Shown: piece after piece, positions 52,253 through 60,498 of the stretch
How the letters are laid out: every line of letters starts with the position of its first letter
How positions within the stretch are numbered: the first letter of the stretch is position 1
NCBI RefSeq assembly: GCF_014645015.1
Contig: NZ_BMLC01000002.1
Span: 434,001-498,000 of the forward strand
Direction of reading: 5' to 3'
Length of the DNA stretch: 64,000 nt
Source: Salinibacterium xinjiangense
GTDB taxonomy: Bacteria > Actinomycetota > Actinomycetes > Actinomycetales > Microbacteriaceae
Made by a program: the position numbers and the translations under genes
The notes under the pieces: generated by a model
The model's input: only the letters and a program-made list of their open reading frames with translations
Told to the model about the DNA's origin: nothing
Databases searched by the model: none

Positions 52253-53113
52253 TCACCACGCGACGAGTGTGAGTTCGCTATACAGGTAATCGATGTCCCG
52301 GGCGTCGATGCCATCCCCGCGGAACATTTTGGGTCGCGGGTTGCGCAGCGCGGTGCCTGGACCGCGAGAGAAGCCGAGCACCCGATGTTCGGCGAGGGTG
52401 AAGAGCAGCCCCTTTCCCAGCAGGTGAGACCGGATAGCCCCCCACGCGCCCTCGATGTACTCCGTGCTGCCGCCCGCGTACAACGGTGTGGCGAACAGCC
52501 GAAGCCCTTTGCGGCGATCGCGACGGAACATCAGGTATCCGTACTCACCGTCACCCTCGACGAGCAGATGTTCCACGGCCGCAGCATGGAGATGGTCTCG
52601 GTAGACGAGCGAATCCCGTCCGACGAGAACGCGTTCGAGAGTCGCCGGATCGCTTGTCAGTTGACGATGACGAGGTGGCAGGTGCGGGAGGTTCACCACG
52701 AGTCGTGTCGAGGTGTCGAGGCGCTTAAAGCCGAGTCGCTCGTTCATGGCGACGACATTCCCGCTGGGGGAGAGGTCGACGAAGACGAACCCGGGTTGTT
52801 TGAGAATTGCCCGGATGAGCTTGAGACTGTGCGCCCGGAAGCCCTCGAGCACACAGAATGCCGCCAGGTTGCAGACGTCGATCGTGGTCCCGTCCACCTC
52901 CCGTTGCGAGTAGACCGCAACATAGGCGCCGACGACAGCGCCGTCATCACTGGTGAGCTGGAATCCGCGATTGGGGCCGGTGTCTTCCCACGGCGGCATC
53001 AGGAGTTTCTGCCACGCCTCGGACGACACCCTGCTGTTGAGGTTCTGGTGCAGGAATGCGCTCACGCGGCCGGCATCCGCCGAGGTTATCGGATGCACGC
53101 CGGGGTTCGCCAT
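52253..53113 (-). CDS. GNAT-like acyltransferase beside the carrier-protein module
   Basis: 286 residues, the only gene on the reverse strand in this part of the locus. The GNAT pattern is visible: ITSADAGRVSAFLHQNL, GFQLTSDDGAVVGAYVAVYS, VCNLAAFCVLEGFRAHSLKLIRAIL and NVVAMNERLGFKRLDTSTRL (motif B). The C-terminal half (about 150-286) is unusual for a single GNAT and may be a second, divergent copy. Because it sits against the carrier-protein gene, transfer of the carrier-bound group to a sugar amine is an attractive role, not proven. Stops and starts face its neighbours, so it has its own promoter. Confidence 0.7.
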   Translation of the reverse strand: MANPGVHPITSADAGRVSAFLHQNLNSRVSSEAWQKLLMPPWEDTGPNRGFQLTSDDGAVVGAYVAVYSQREVDGTTIDVCNLAAFCVLEGFRAHSLKLIRAILKQPGFVFVDLSPSGNVVAMNERLGFKRLDTSTRLVVNLPHLPPRHRQLTSDPATLERVLVGRDSLVYRDHLHAAAVEHLLVEGDGEYGYLMFRRDRRKGLRLFATPLYAGGSTEYIEGAWGAIRSHLLGKGLLFTLAEHRVLGFSRGPGTALRNPRPKMFRGDGIDARDIDYLYSELTLVAW

Positions 53114-53163
53114 GCCGCCAGCCTAGGGGGAGCACGGGTCGGCGCCGAGGAGGGTGGCGCCGG

Positions 53164-54030
53164 ATGACGAGCGTCATCATCGCGGCCCATAATGAGGAAG
53201 CCGTGATCGGAGCGTGTCTCGATGCGCTGCTTCACCAGACTGCCTCCGATCAGCTGCACATCGTCGTCAGCGCCAACGCCTGTTCGGATGCCACGGTCGA
53301 CATCGCTCGGGCTCGAAAGGTGACGGTCGTAGACCGGCCGGAGCCCGGGAAAGCCGCAGCCCTCAATGCCGGCGAGCTCGTCACCTCCGGATTTCCCCGC
53401 ATCTATCTCGACGCCGATATCGTCGTCCCGCCGAACGCAGTGACGGACTTCGCGGCGGTTCTGGCCGAAACGCCCGGCATCCTCGCGGCCGTGCCGCGCC
53501 GACGGCTGAATATGGCCGGGCGACCCTGGCTCGTGCGCGCCTACTTCTCTATCAACGGGTGTCTTCCGGCTTTCACCGAAGGGCTCTTCGGCCGGGGGAT
53601 GATCGCTTTGTCTGCCGAGGGGCGAGCCAGATTCGCCGCGTTTCCTGAGATGGTTGCCGACGATCTCTTTCTGGACTCACTGTTCCTGGCAGACGAGAAA
53701 GTAATCGTCACCGCGGTGGAGGTCGTCGTCGAAGCGCCGTTCACCCTCCGCGACCTGATGAATCGGCTCGTCCGGGTTCGCCGCGGCAATCGCCAGTTGC
53801 GCGACGCGGCACGAACAGGCCAGGTTGGCCTTCCGGTGCGGCAATCTGACAAGCGTGCCTGGCTGCAGGTCGTTGCCCGCGAGCCGCACCTGGTTCTCGC
53901 GATCATCCCCTACGTGGCGATCACGCTCGTCGCAGCGCGACGCGCCCGCAGAACGATGTCGAGTTCAGACTGGGGTCGGGATGAAAGCACGCGGGTGGGC
54001 CCAGTAATTCGGGAAGGTGACAATCGATGA
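53164..54030 (+). CDS. Family 2 glycosyltransferase
   Basis: 288 residues, GT-A fold: SVIIAAHNEEAVIGACLDALLHQ, IVVSANACSDATVDIA, GKAAALNAGE and the DXD motif in IYLDADIVV. A single hydrophobic helix near residue 250 (LVLAIIPYVAITLVAARRARR) could tether it to the membrane. Overlaps the deacetylase gene by 4 bp, so the pair may act on the same unit. Confidence 0.88.
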   Translation: MTSVIIAAHNEEAVIGACLDALLHQTASDQLHIVVSANACSDATVDIARARKVTVVDRPEPGKAAALNAGELVTSGFPRIYLDADIVVPPNAVTDFAAVLAETPGILAAVPRRRLNMAGRPWLVRAYFSINGCLPAFTEGLFGRGMIALSAEGRARFAAFPEMVADDLFLDSLFLADEKVIVTAVEVVVEAPFTLRDLMNRLVRVRRGNRQLRDAARTGQVGLPVRQSDKRAWLQVVAREPHLVLAIIPYVAITLVAARRARRTMSSSDWGRDESTRVGPVIREGDNR

Positions 54031-54680
54031 TCACCAATCTCTGCTTCCACGGGGTGGGCGTGTGCGCACAGGAACGTGAGCCGGGGGAGGCCAGGTACTG
54101 GGTTTCCGAGCCGGCGTTCCTGCGCATTCTCGATCTCGTGCTCGATCGGCCGGATGTCTCGATCAGTTTCGACGACGGCAATCGTTCCGATCTGGACATC
54201 GCCTATCCTGCGCTCAAGGAACGAAACCTGCCGGCCACCTTCTTTGCGCTGGCAGGGCGACTGGAGGATTCCGCGAGCCTCAACCCCGTCGACCTCCGGG
54301 AGCTTCGAGCCCAGGGAATGGATGTCGGCACGCACGGCTGGTCGCACATTCCGTGGACGAGGCTCTCGCCAGCCGATGTGGTCCGGGAGTTTAGCGACGC
54401 TCGTGAGTTGCTGGCCGAAGCGAGCGGAGGAGAGATCCTCGATGCCGCACTGCCGCTCGGCCGGTACGACCGACGAGCTCTCTCGCAATTGCGTGATGCG
54501 CGCTATCGCACGGTGTTCACGAGCGATCGTTTCCGGGCTAACGCCGGATCCTGGCTGCAGGCTCGCTACAGCGTCACTGCCACGGACACCGTTGACTCGA
54601 TGCGAACACTGCTCAGTCGCCGGGCGACGCTGTTGGAGGCACGAAACGTCACGGCAAGCCTGGTGAAGAGGATTCGTTAG
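54027..54680 (+). CDS. Polysaccharide deacetylase-like protein (NodB fold)
   Basis: 217 residues of carbohydrate esterase family 4. The metal and catalytic motif is VSISFDDGNRSDLDIAYP, the zinc histidines are in VGTHGWSHIPW (H-x3-H), and LPLGRYDRRAL replaces the usual RPPYG motif. There is no signal peptide, so it would act on a cytoplasmic nucleotide- or lipid-linked sugar. It may remove an N-acetyl group to free the amine that the carrier-protein module could then acylate (inference). Its last 32 bp overlap the end of the convergent glycosyltransferase gene. Confidence 0.85.
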   Translation: MITNLCFHGVGVCAQEREPGEARYWVSEPAFLRILDLVLDRPDVSISFDDGNRSDLDIAYPALKERNLPATFFALAGRLEDSASLNPVDLRELRAQGMDVGTHGWSHIPWTRLSPADVVREFSDARELLAEASGGEILDAALPLGRYDRRALSQLRDARYRTVFTSDRFRANAGSWLQARYSVTATDTVDSMRTLLSRRATLLEARNVTASLVKRIR

Positions 54681-56022
54681 CTCGCGCCTCGATGGCCCCC
54701 CGCAGGACCTGCGCGTGCAAGCGCAGCATGTCGGCTGCTCCCGCGGCTGAGCGCGGCACTGGCGGCCCGGTCGCCCTTCGTGACTGCTCAGCGACAGCGA
54801 GCACCGCGGCCTCGAGGGCGTGCGTTCCCGGCTGATTGCGGGTTCGCCTGCGCGCCTTCCTGACGAGCGCATCACTGATTCCGGCGGCATCACCGGCGGG
54901 GTTCGGGACCATGACCGAGAACGCAGAATCGCGGGATTGGAGCTCCATCGCTCCGCCCGTTTCGCTCAGGATGAGGGGAAGTCCCGCCGCCGATGCTTCG
55001 GTCGCAGCAACCGGCCAGCCCTCGAAGAACGAATTCAGCAAGAACGCATCACCCGCAGTGAGCAGTGTCACGGCATCTGAGTTGCCGAGGAAGTGGATGC
55101 GGCGGGGCTCACCGGTCACATCGCGCAGCGACTGGGCGCGACGCAGTTCCGCCCAGTCGGACGGATCGCCCGCGAAGACGAGGTGGATGTCATCGGCCTG
55201 CCGAGCCGCGCGAGCGAACGCCACGGCGGTGCCAGCGATGTTTTTCTGCGAGTCGTATCGCGCAAGGCAGACGAACAGCACCTCGTGGTCGATATTCACA
55301 CCGATGACCTGGGATACCGCAGCTCTCGCCCTGTGCCGGTCGTCGGCCGATGCAACGGGGAGCGTCAGGGCCCCATTGGCAACGACGGTGATCCGTTTCC
55401 CGAGTTCGGGCGACAGGCGGCGAACGTGGTATTCGCGAACGGTATCGCTGACTGCGACACCGGCCGCTGAGCGTTCCATGAGTGCTGAAAACGACGACCA
55501 CCTGGCCGCGGTGTAATGGATCTCCGTGTTATGCATGACCGTGATCACCGGCAGGCTGGTCGCCATTCCGGCGTGCTCGAGATAATCCGGTGCACTGTGA
55601 AGCTGGAGGACGTCAGCGCCGGAACTGGCCAGCGCCTCGAGCGCGGACGTGCTGTCAGTGACACTGCGCACGTCGATGCCGAGTCGTCGAAGCCTCCGCG
55701 CGCGATCGCCGTCGCCGTGGCAGACGATGACAACTCGCACACGCTCGCTCGCGAAGCCGGTGGCCAGCATCTCGACCACGGCACCGATTCCGCCGACATC
55801 GAGGTGGTCGGCGAGGATCGCGCAGGTGAGATTCGGGGTTCGGGCGACGCGGGCGTCACCCGAGGCGGCACTCCGCGAGATGGCATTGTTGACGACCGGG
55901 AGCGCAGCGGAGAACATCATCCTGGTCAGCCGATGCGCGTATCCGTATCGCAGCCGTGGTGGCAGGAGGTCGGTCAGCGTAACAACGGTGCCGAAGAACA
56001 ATGCTCGGAGTCGAGGCGTCAC
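54649..56022 (-). CDS. Family 4 glycosyltransferase, paralogue of the one at 44809-46236
   Basis: 457 residues, GT-B. CAILADHLDVGGIGAVVEMLATGF, VLQLHSAPDYLEHAGM, VITVMHNTEIHYTAARW, ARYDSQKNIAGTAVAFARAA and FLLNSFFEGWPVAATEASAAGLPLILSETGGAMEL line up segment by segment with the plus-strand enzyme at 44809-46236, including the ARYD.QKNI donor-site motif. The two probably arose by duplication and add related sugars. Followed 31 bp upstream by another reverse-strand glycosyltransferase gene, with which it forms an operon. Confidence 0.9.
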   Translation of the reverse strand: MTPRLRALFFGTVVTLTDLLPPRLRYGYAHRLTRMMFSAALPVVNNAISRSAASGDARVARTPNLTCAILADHLDVGGIGAVVEMLATGFASERVRVVIVCHGDGDRARRLRRLGIDVRSVTDSTSALEALASSGADVLQLHSAPDYLEHAGMATSLPVITVMHNTEIHYTAARWSSFSALMERSAAGVAVSDTVREYHVRRLSPELGKRITVVANGALTLPVASADDRHRARAAVSQVIGVNIDHEVLFVCLARYDSQKNIAGTAVAFARAARQADDIHLVFAGDPSDWAELRRAQSLRDVTGEPRRIHFLGNSDAVTLLTAGDAFLLNSFFEGWPVAATEASAAGLPLILSETGGAMELQSRDSAFSVMVPNPAGDAAGISDALVRKARRRTRNQPGTHALEAAVLAVAEQSRRATGPPVPRSAAGAADMLRLHAQVLRGAIEARANESSSPGLP

Positions 56023-56053
56023 GAGTGCGCACCTCCCATCACTCTGCGACCGC

Positions 56054-57238
56054 TCATGGCCTGCGCTCGGGCACGATGCCGGCGAATGGTCGATTCCGAG
56101 CTGTCGACCACAGCGGTGCCAGCGTGGCGGAATCGATTCCCACGAGCATCCACAGTCCGGTGGCGCGCCAGAACCCGATGATGTGCGTCCGTTCGCCGGG
56201 CAGGTGCAGGCTCGAGAGATCGGCGCGTTGCATACCCGTCAGGAGGATCGCCTGGTCGACGGGATGATCGTTGACGATCTTCTGCGCATTGGTGAGCGAT
56301 ACGGCACTCACGTCGTAGTCCCGGTCGAATCGAGCGAGTCGATCCACCGACGTTCCAGGCGTGGACGCGAGGTCAAGCACCCGAAGGCCGCTCATTTCGC
56401 CACGACGCAGGGCCTCGTCGATGATGAGCCGGATGTCGGCCAGCACGACCGGGGCGTGCGACTCACGCGTGATTGCCCGCGCCTCCCATGACTCCCCCCA
56501 CCAAATAGCAGCACCTCGCACGCGCCGCAGTGTGTGGACGAGCTGACCGAGCCTGCTCCGTTTGTGCACGGTGCCGCATGTGGTGTGGATCGGAAGCAGT
56601 TCGGGATAGTCGACGCCGACTTTGCGGTGGGCGAGATCCAGCCGGTCGAGATTGGTGGTGAGGCTGTTGTGCGTGATCGCAAGATCCATCGCTGTCGCTC
56701 TCATGCCCGCTCGGCGGACGCGCGCCGAATACTCGACCCCGTAGGCATGCCAGGCCAGCAGGGGATCTTCGCTCAGAGGACTTGCCAGCACGAGCTCGCG
56801 ACGCACCATGAAAAGCACCTCATCCAGGCTGTCGACATCGCGGGGAACCGGGGTGGACTCACCGATCTGCACCACGCGGTCACGCATACGTCCGACGATG
56901 CGACGGCGACCATCGATTCCGACGGCGCCAATGACGCCGATAGTGGTCTCGCTCATGAGGATGTGGGCAGCGCGCTCTAGTTCGGCCAACGAATGCAGCA
57001 CCACGTCCTGGTGCACGAAGACGACGACGTCGTTGCGCGCGGTGCGCGCAGCATGGTTCAGCGCAGCTCCCGCACTGGGGTAATCGCCTTCGCGATTGTC
57101 CACCGGTAGGAATTCGGTATCCGGGGCATCGCTCAGCCCCGCGGCCACGGAGCGCGAAAGGCATTGCTCGAACACGACAGAGTCGTTGTAGACACACACG
57201 ATCGAGACCGGAGTTCGCAACCTGACTGGTGCGCTCAT
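56054..57238 (-). CDS. Family 2 glycosyltransferase with extra C-terminal domain
   Basis: 394 residues. The N-terminal 230 residues are GT-A like: VSIVCVYNDSVVFEQCLSRSV, FLPVDNREGDYPSAGAALNHAARTARNDVVVFVHQDVVL, and WHAYGVEYSARVRRAGM. The last 120 residues read MSGLRVLDLASTPGTSVDRLARFDRDYDVSAVSL, a Rossmann-like pattern in which the glycine motif of a methyltransferase is not well kept, so its role is open. The ATG at 57236-57238 is used rather than an upstream frame because it lies just before the first strand. First gene of a two-gene reverse-strand operon divergent from the beta-helix protein gene. Confidence 0.82.
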   Translation of the reverse strand: MSAPVRLRTPVSIVCVYNDSVVFEQCLSRSVAAGLSDAPDTEFLPVDNREGDYPSAGAALNHAARTARNDVVVFVHQDVVLHSLAELERAAHILMSETTIGVIGAVGIDGRRRIVGRMRDRVVQIGESTPVPRDVDSLDEVLFMVRRELVLASPLSEDPLLAWHAYGVEYSARVRRAGMRATAMDLAITHNSLTTNLDRLDLAHRKVGVDYPELLPIHTTCGTVHKRSRLGQLVHTLRRVRGAAIWWGESWEARAITRESHAPVVLADIRLIIDEALRRGEMSGLRVLDLASTPGTSVDRLARFDRDYDVSAVSLTNAQKIVNDHPVDQAILLTGMQRADLSSLHLPGERTHIIGFWRATGLWMLVGIDSATLAPLWSTARNRPFAGIVPERRP

Positions 57239-57479
57239 TGCCCCACACTCCCGTGCGACGATCCGGATTTCGCGGGCGGATGAACCGCCATTCGAGACCA
57301 CGAAAAGCGCACTGCGGTGCAGCCCGCCGAGCCGAGTCTACCGAGGCGAGTCCGCTGGGCAGTAGCGGGCCGGCCGAGGCGGATTTTCCGACGCTCGGAA
57401 GATGAAAGATTGTGTAGTACGCGCGCAGGTGCGGCGATGGCCTTGAATTCCCCTATATTATGTGCCACCATCGCTTCAC

Positions 57480-58964
57480 ATGACCTTCTCTCGGCCACGT
57501 TCCATAGTCGCGCTTATCGTTGCGCTGTCAGTCTTCTCTACCGGAGCAGTCGCATCCGCCGCCATCGCGGCCCCCTCCGGGCCTGAGCTTCGGCCCGCCG
57601 CGTCCGCCGCGACCATCTGGGGAAACTCGAAGCCGACCGGTGTCTCCCTGGATAAAGATACGAGCGCTGCTGAGCTCGGTACCAGGTTCACTCCCAGCGT
57701 CAGTGGCCAGGTGACATCGATCCGCTTCTTCAAGCCAGCCGGTGCAACCGGGGTGCACACAGGCTCGATCTGGGCGCCAGACGGTACCCGGATGGCGAAC
57801 GTGACCTTCAGAAACGAAACCGCATCGGGATGGCAAACTGCGGCGCTGGCGAAGCCTGTGGCGCTCAAGTCCGGAACACCGTATGTCGTCTCGTACCGGG
57901 TTCCCGCCGGGGGCTATTACGCCTCGACGGAGAACTTCACGGGAGGATCCGCTTCGTCGCTGGTTTCGGTCTCACAGCGAAACTCGGGCGTCTACACCTA
58001 CTCCGCGCCGGGAACTCAGCCCCGCTCACAGTGGCGCTCGAGCCAGTACTGGGCTGACGTCGTGTTCAGTGCGGAGGGAACGCGGAGCTTCAGCGGCCCC
58101 CTGAAGCCCATGCCGCTGCCGGTGCCCACCGTGACGCCCACACCGCCATCCGCCCCGGCCCCCACAAAGGGGTTCCCGACTCGGGACAGCGCAGGGTTGC
58201 CCAATGGTTGGCAACCGACCCAACAGGTCAGCGGCAACTACTATGTGCGCCAGGCTGGCGCAGTCGTACAGGATCTCCGCATCACCGACGGCACGATCAT
58301 CATCGAGGCAGCGAATGTGACGCTGCGTCGCATCGACTACGTAGGCTCCACCGTGATCAATGGGATGGGGTCGACGTGTTACCCAAATCTTCTCATCGAA
58401 GACTCGGACTTCACCGCCAACGGCAGGACGAGTGACACCGACAACCCCGTCATCCAGTTCGGAGGCTACACGGCGCGCAACATCGTCGTCGATGGGGTTC
58501 CCGAAGGGCTTCGAGTCGGTGGATCTGACATCAATTGCGGGCCAGTGTCGGTCATCGACTCCTTCATCCGGGTGAAGTCCCCTGACGCGTGCACAGATTG
58601 GCACGGAGACGGCATCCAGGGGTACGGCGGAAGCAAAGTCACTGTACGCAACACCACCCTAATCATGCAGGTCGTCAACGAGTGCTATGGCACATCGCCG
58701 TTCTTCTACCCCAAGAACCAGGGCAACACCGAGGTGGATATTGACGGTTTGCTCGTGGGCGGGTCGAGTGGATATCCATTCCGAAGTGGCATGCCGGGAC
58801 CGGTCAAGAATCTGAACGTCATCGACGGTAGTTGGGTCTACGGGCCGGTTGACGTGAACTGTTCTGTGGTTACCGCATTCCAGGCCCAGGTCGTCAAGCT
58901 GGATGCCGCAGGGCAGCCTGTCAGCACCGGCAAAGCAATCGATTGCACGGGGCAGGGAAACTAA
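57480..58964 (+). CDS. Secreted DUF4082 protein with a beta-helix domain
   Basis: 494 residues. Signal peptide SIVALIVALSVFSTGAVASAAIAA, then one DUF4082 domain (about 45-195: ELGTRFTPSVSGQVTSIRFFKPAGATGVHTGSIWA...ASGWQTAAL), a Pro-rich linker (PVPTVTPTPPSAPAPTKG) and a C-terminal domain with repeated short strands and Asn/Asp ladders (VTLRRIDYVGSTVINGMG, NLLIEDSDF, VSVIDSFIRVKSPDAC, KVTVRNTTLIM), typical of a right-handed parallel beta-helix of the pectate-lyase kind. It may bind or cleave the polysaccharide. The ATG at 57480 is chosen by the signal peptide; a GTG at 57462 is in frame. No clear ribosome site. The 241 bp before it hold divergent promoters. Confidence 0.82.
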   Translation: MTFSRPRSIVALIVALSVFSTGAVASAAIAAPSGPELRPAASAATIWGNSKPTGVSLDKDTSAAELGTRFTPSVSGQVTSIRFFKPAGATGVHTGSIWAPDGTRMANVTFRNETASGWQTAALAKPVALKSGTPYVVSYRVPAGGYYASTENFTGGSASSLVSVSQRNSGVYTYSAPGTQPRSQWRSSQYWADVVFSAEGTRSFSGPLKPMPLPVPTVTPTPPSAPAPTKGFPTRDSAGLPNGWQPTQQVSGNYYVRQAGAVVQDLRITDGTIIIEAANVTLRRIDYVGSTVINGMGSTCYPNLLIEDSDFTANGRTSDTDNPVIQFGGYTARNIVVDGVPEGLRVGGSDINCGPVSVIDSFIRVKSPDACTDWHGDGIQGYGGSKVTVRNTTLIMQVVNECYGTSPFFYPKNQGNTEVDIDGLLVGGSSGYPFRSGMPGPVKNLNVIDGSWVYGPVDVNCSVVTAFQAQVVKLDAAGQPVSTGKAIDCTGQGN

Positions 58965-59048
58965 ACAGTTCGACGTCCATCTCAGGAGGGTGCCTACCTA
59001 GCCCGTACCGCCTCCGGCTCGCTATTCTTGCGGGGTGGGGGTGAGTCG

Positions 59049-59744
59049 ATGACCGTACGTGACCTGGGCTGGGCCATGCTGCGCCGTTGGTACGTTATCG
59101 CTGCCGCCCTGATCCTTTCTGTTGTCGGTGGCTTCCTTCTCCAGCGCGGTGGTGGCCTTTATGCCACCGAGACTGTGGTGTCGTTTCTTCTTCCCGACAA
59201 GACCAGCCTGTCGCTCAACAGTGGGCTCGATGACGCGAGCGTGATTGCGTTCGCCGGAGTGGTTGCCCGCGAGGTCAACGACGGCGGAGCGCCAGCGAGC
59301 TATTCGACCGATGACGCGCCGCTCTACGGTGCCGGGCTCCGGGAGGGGTCGTTCGTGTCCCTGCCGAACGCCGGTAACCAATGGAGTACGAGTTACTTGC
59401 GCGCCGAACTCGTGCTGCAGATCATCGGCCCATCTGAACAGTGGGTGTCACAGCGACAAGAGGACCTGCTGGCAAAAGTAGTCGAGGTCTCCGACGCACA
59501 ACAATCTTCCGTTACCGCTCAGGATGCCCGCATCAAGGTAGCCTCAGTTCCCCTGACCAAGCAGATCTTTCACGTTCTCCCGTCTCGGACTGCCGTTATT
59601 TCCGCGTACGTTGCACTGGTGATTGCCGCCCTCATGGTCGGCGGTTGGGCGGCGGTCGCACTGGACCGCGTCTCGAGCACGCGAGATAAGGTGCCGAGAG
59701 AGCAGATGCTCGCGCGGGTTTCCCACGAAGGGGTGGAACAGTGA
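59049..59744 (+). CDS. Wzz/Wzc-like polysaccharide chain-length membrane protein 1
   Basis: 231 residues with two membrane helices: near the N-terminus (RRWYVIAAALILSVVGGFLL) and near the C-terminus (AVISAYVALVIAALMVGGWAAVAL). The extracellular region lies between, as in Wzz and CapA co-polymerases. There is no tyrosine-kinase domain or Walker motif, and the proline motif before the second helix is weak. ATG 59049 follows GGGTGAG. Its end overlaps a second protein of the same layout, suggesting a hetero-oligomer that sets chain length for the adjacent polymerase-like protein. Confidence 0.78.
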   Translation: MTVRDLGWAMLRRWYVIAAALILSVVGGFLLQRGGGLYATETVVSFLLPDKTSLSLNSGLDDASVIAFAGVVAREVNDGGAPASYSTDDAPLYGAGLREGSFVSLPNAGNQWSTSYLRAELVLQIIGPSEQWVSQRQEDLLAKVVEVSDAQQSSVTAQDARIKVASVPLTKQIFHVLPSRTAVISAYVALVIAALMVGGWAAVALDRVSSTRDKVPREQMLARVSHEGVEQ

Positions 59745-60496
59745 ATCTTGCGGACACGCTACGGGGTCTGTGGCGGCGATGGTACATCGTCATCCCGGGA
59801 CTCGTCCTTACCATCATCGTCGCCATCGCGGCATGGCAGGTCATCAAGCCCGACTACGAGCGGGCGGGAACCCAGCTCCTGCTTCCAGGATTGGCGAGCA
59901 TCCCGGAAGCAGGCAATCCGTACCTCTACCTGGGTGGGCTATCGCAGGCTGCCGACGTTCTCGTCACCGCTATGTCGTCAGAGCGCGAGCTCGGTCCTAT
60001 CCTGGAGGACCATCCCGGGGCTGAGATCCTCATCCACCGGGATCCCCTCACCTCGGGTCCGCAGATTCTCACCACCGTTACGGCGAGCAGCAACGCCGAG
60101 GCAGGTGAGACCCTCGATGCCGCCATGGCGAGGACGACTCGTGTGCTCGGCGGTCTTCAGGATGTTGATGGGATCACCCAGGGAAATCGGATCGGGATTA
60201 AGTCGATCACCGTGGACAACCAAAGCACCCTCATCCAGAGAAACAGGGTGCTGGGTGCGGGTGGGGCGACATTGGGGATGCTGTTGATTACGCTTCTCAC
60301 AGCTGGCCTCGTGGAGGGACTGAGCACCCGCAGGCATCGCCGTGATTTCCACGATTTTCGTATCCTCGAACTGAATGACGACGACCTCCCCATTCCGGAT
60401 GACATGCTTCCATCGGCGCTGGCGCCAAGTACGGGCCGGAGAGTTCGGCAGCCTAAGCTCACGAGGCGCTGGCGACCTCTTCGACGAATGCGCTGA
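59741..60496 (+). CDS. Wzz/Wzc-like polysaccharide chain-length membrane protein 2
   Basis: 251 residues, same layout as its neighbour: helix 1 RRWYIVIPGLVLTIIVAIAAWQVI, an outside region of about 145 residues, helix 2 (VLGAGGATLGMLLITLLTAGLVEGL), and a basic cytoplasmic tail (STRRHRRDF...GRRVRQPKLTRRWRPLRRMR). No kinase motif. The RRWY.VI motif before helix 1 is shared with the preceding protein. Starts at GTG overlapping the previous stop, and is followed by the polymerase-like gene two bases after its stop. Confidence 0.78.
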   Translation: MNLADTLRGLWRRWYIVIPGLVLTIIVAIAAWQVIKPDYERAGTQLLLPGLASIPEAGNPYLYLGGLSQAADVLVTAMSSERELGPILEDHPGAEILIHRDPLTSGPQILTTVTASSNAEAGETLDAAMARTTRVLGGLQDVDGITQGNRIGIKSITVDNQSTLIQRNRVLGAGGATLGMLLITLLTAGLVEGLSTRRHRRDFHDFRILELNDDDLPIPDDMLPSALAPSTGRRVRQPKLTRRWRPLRRMR

Positions 60497-60498
60497 TC

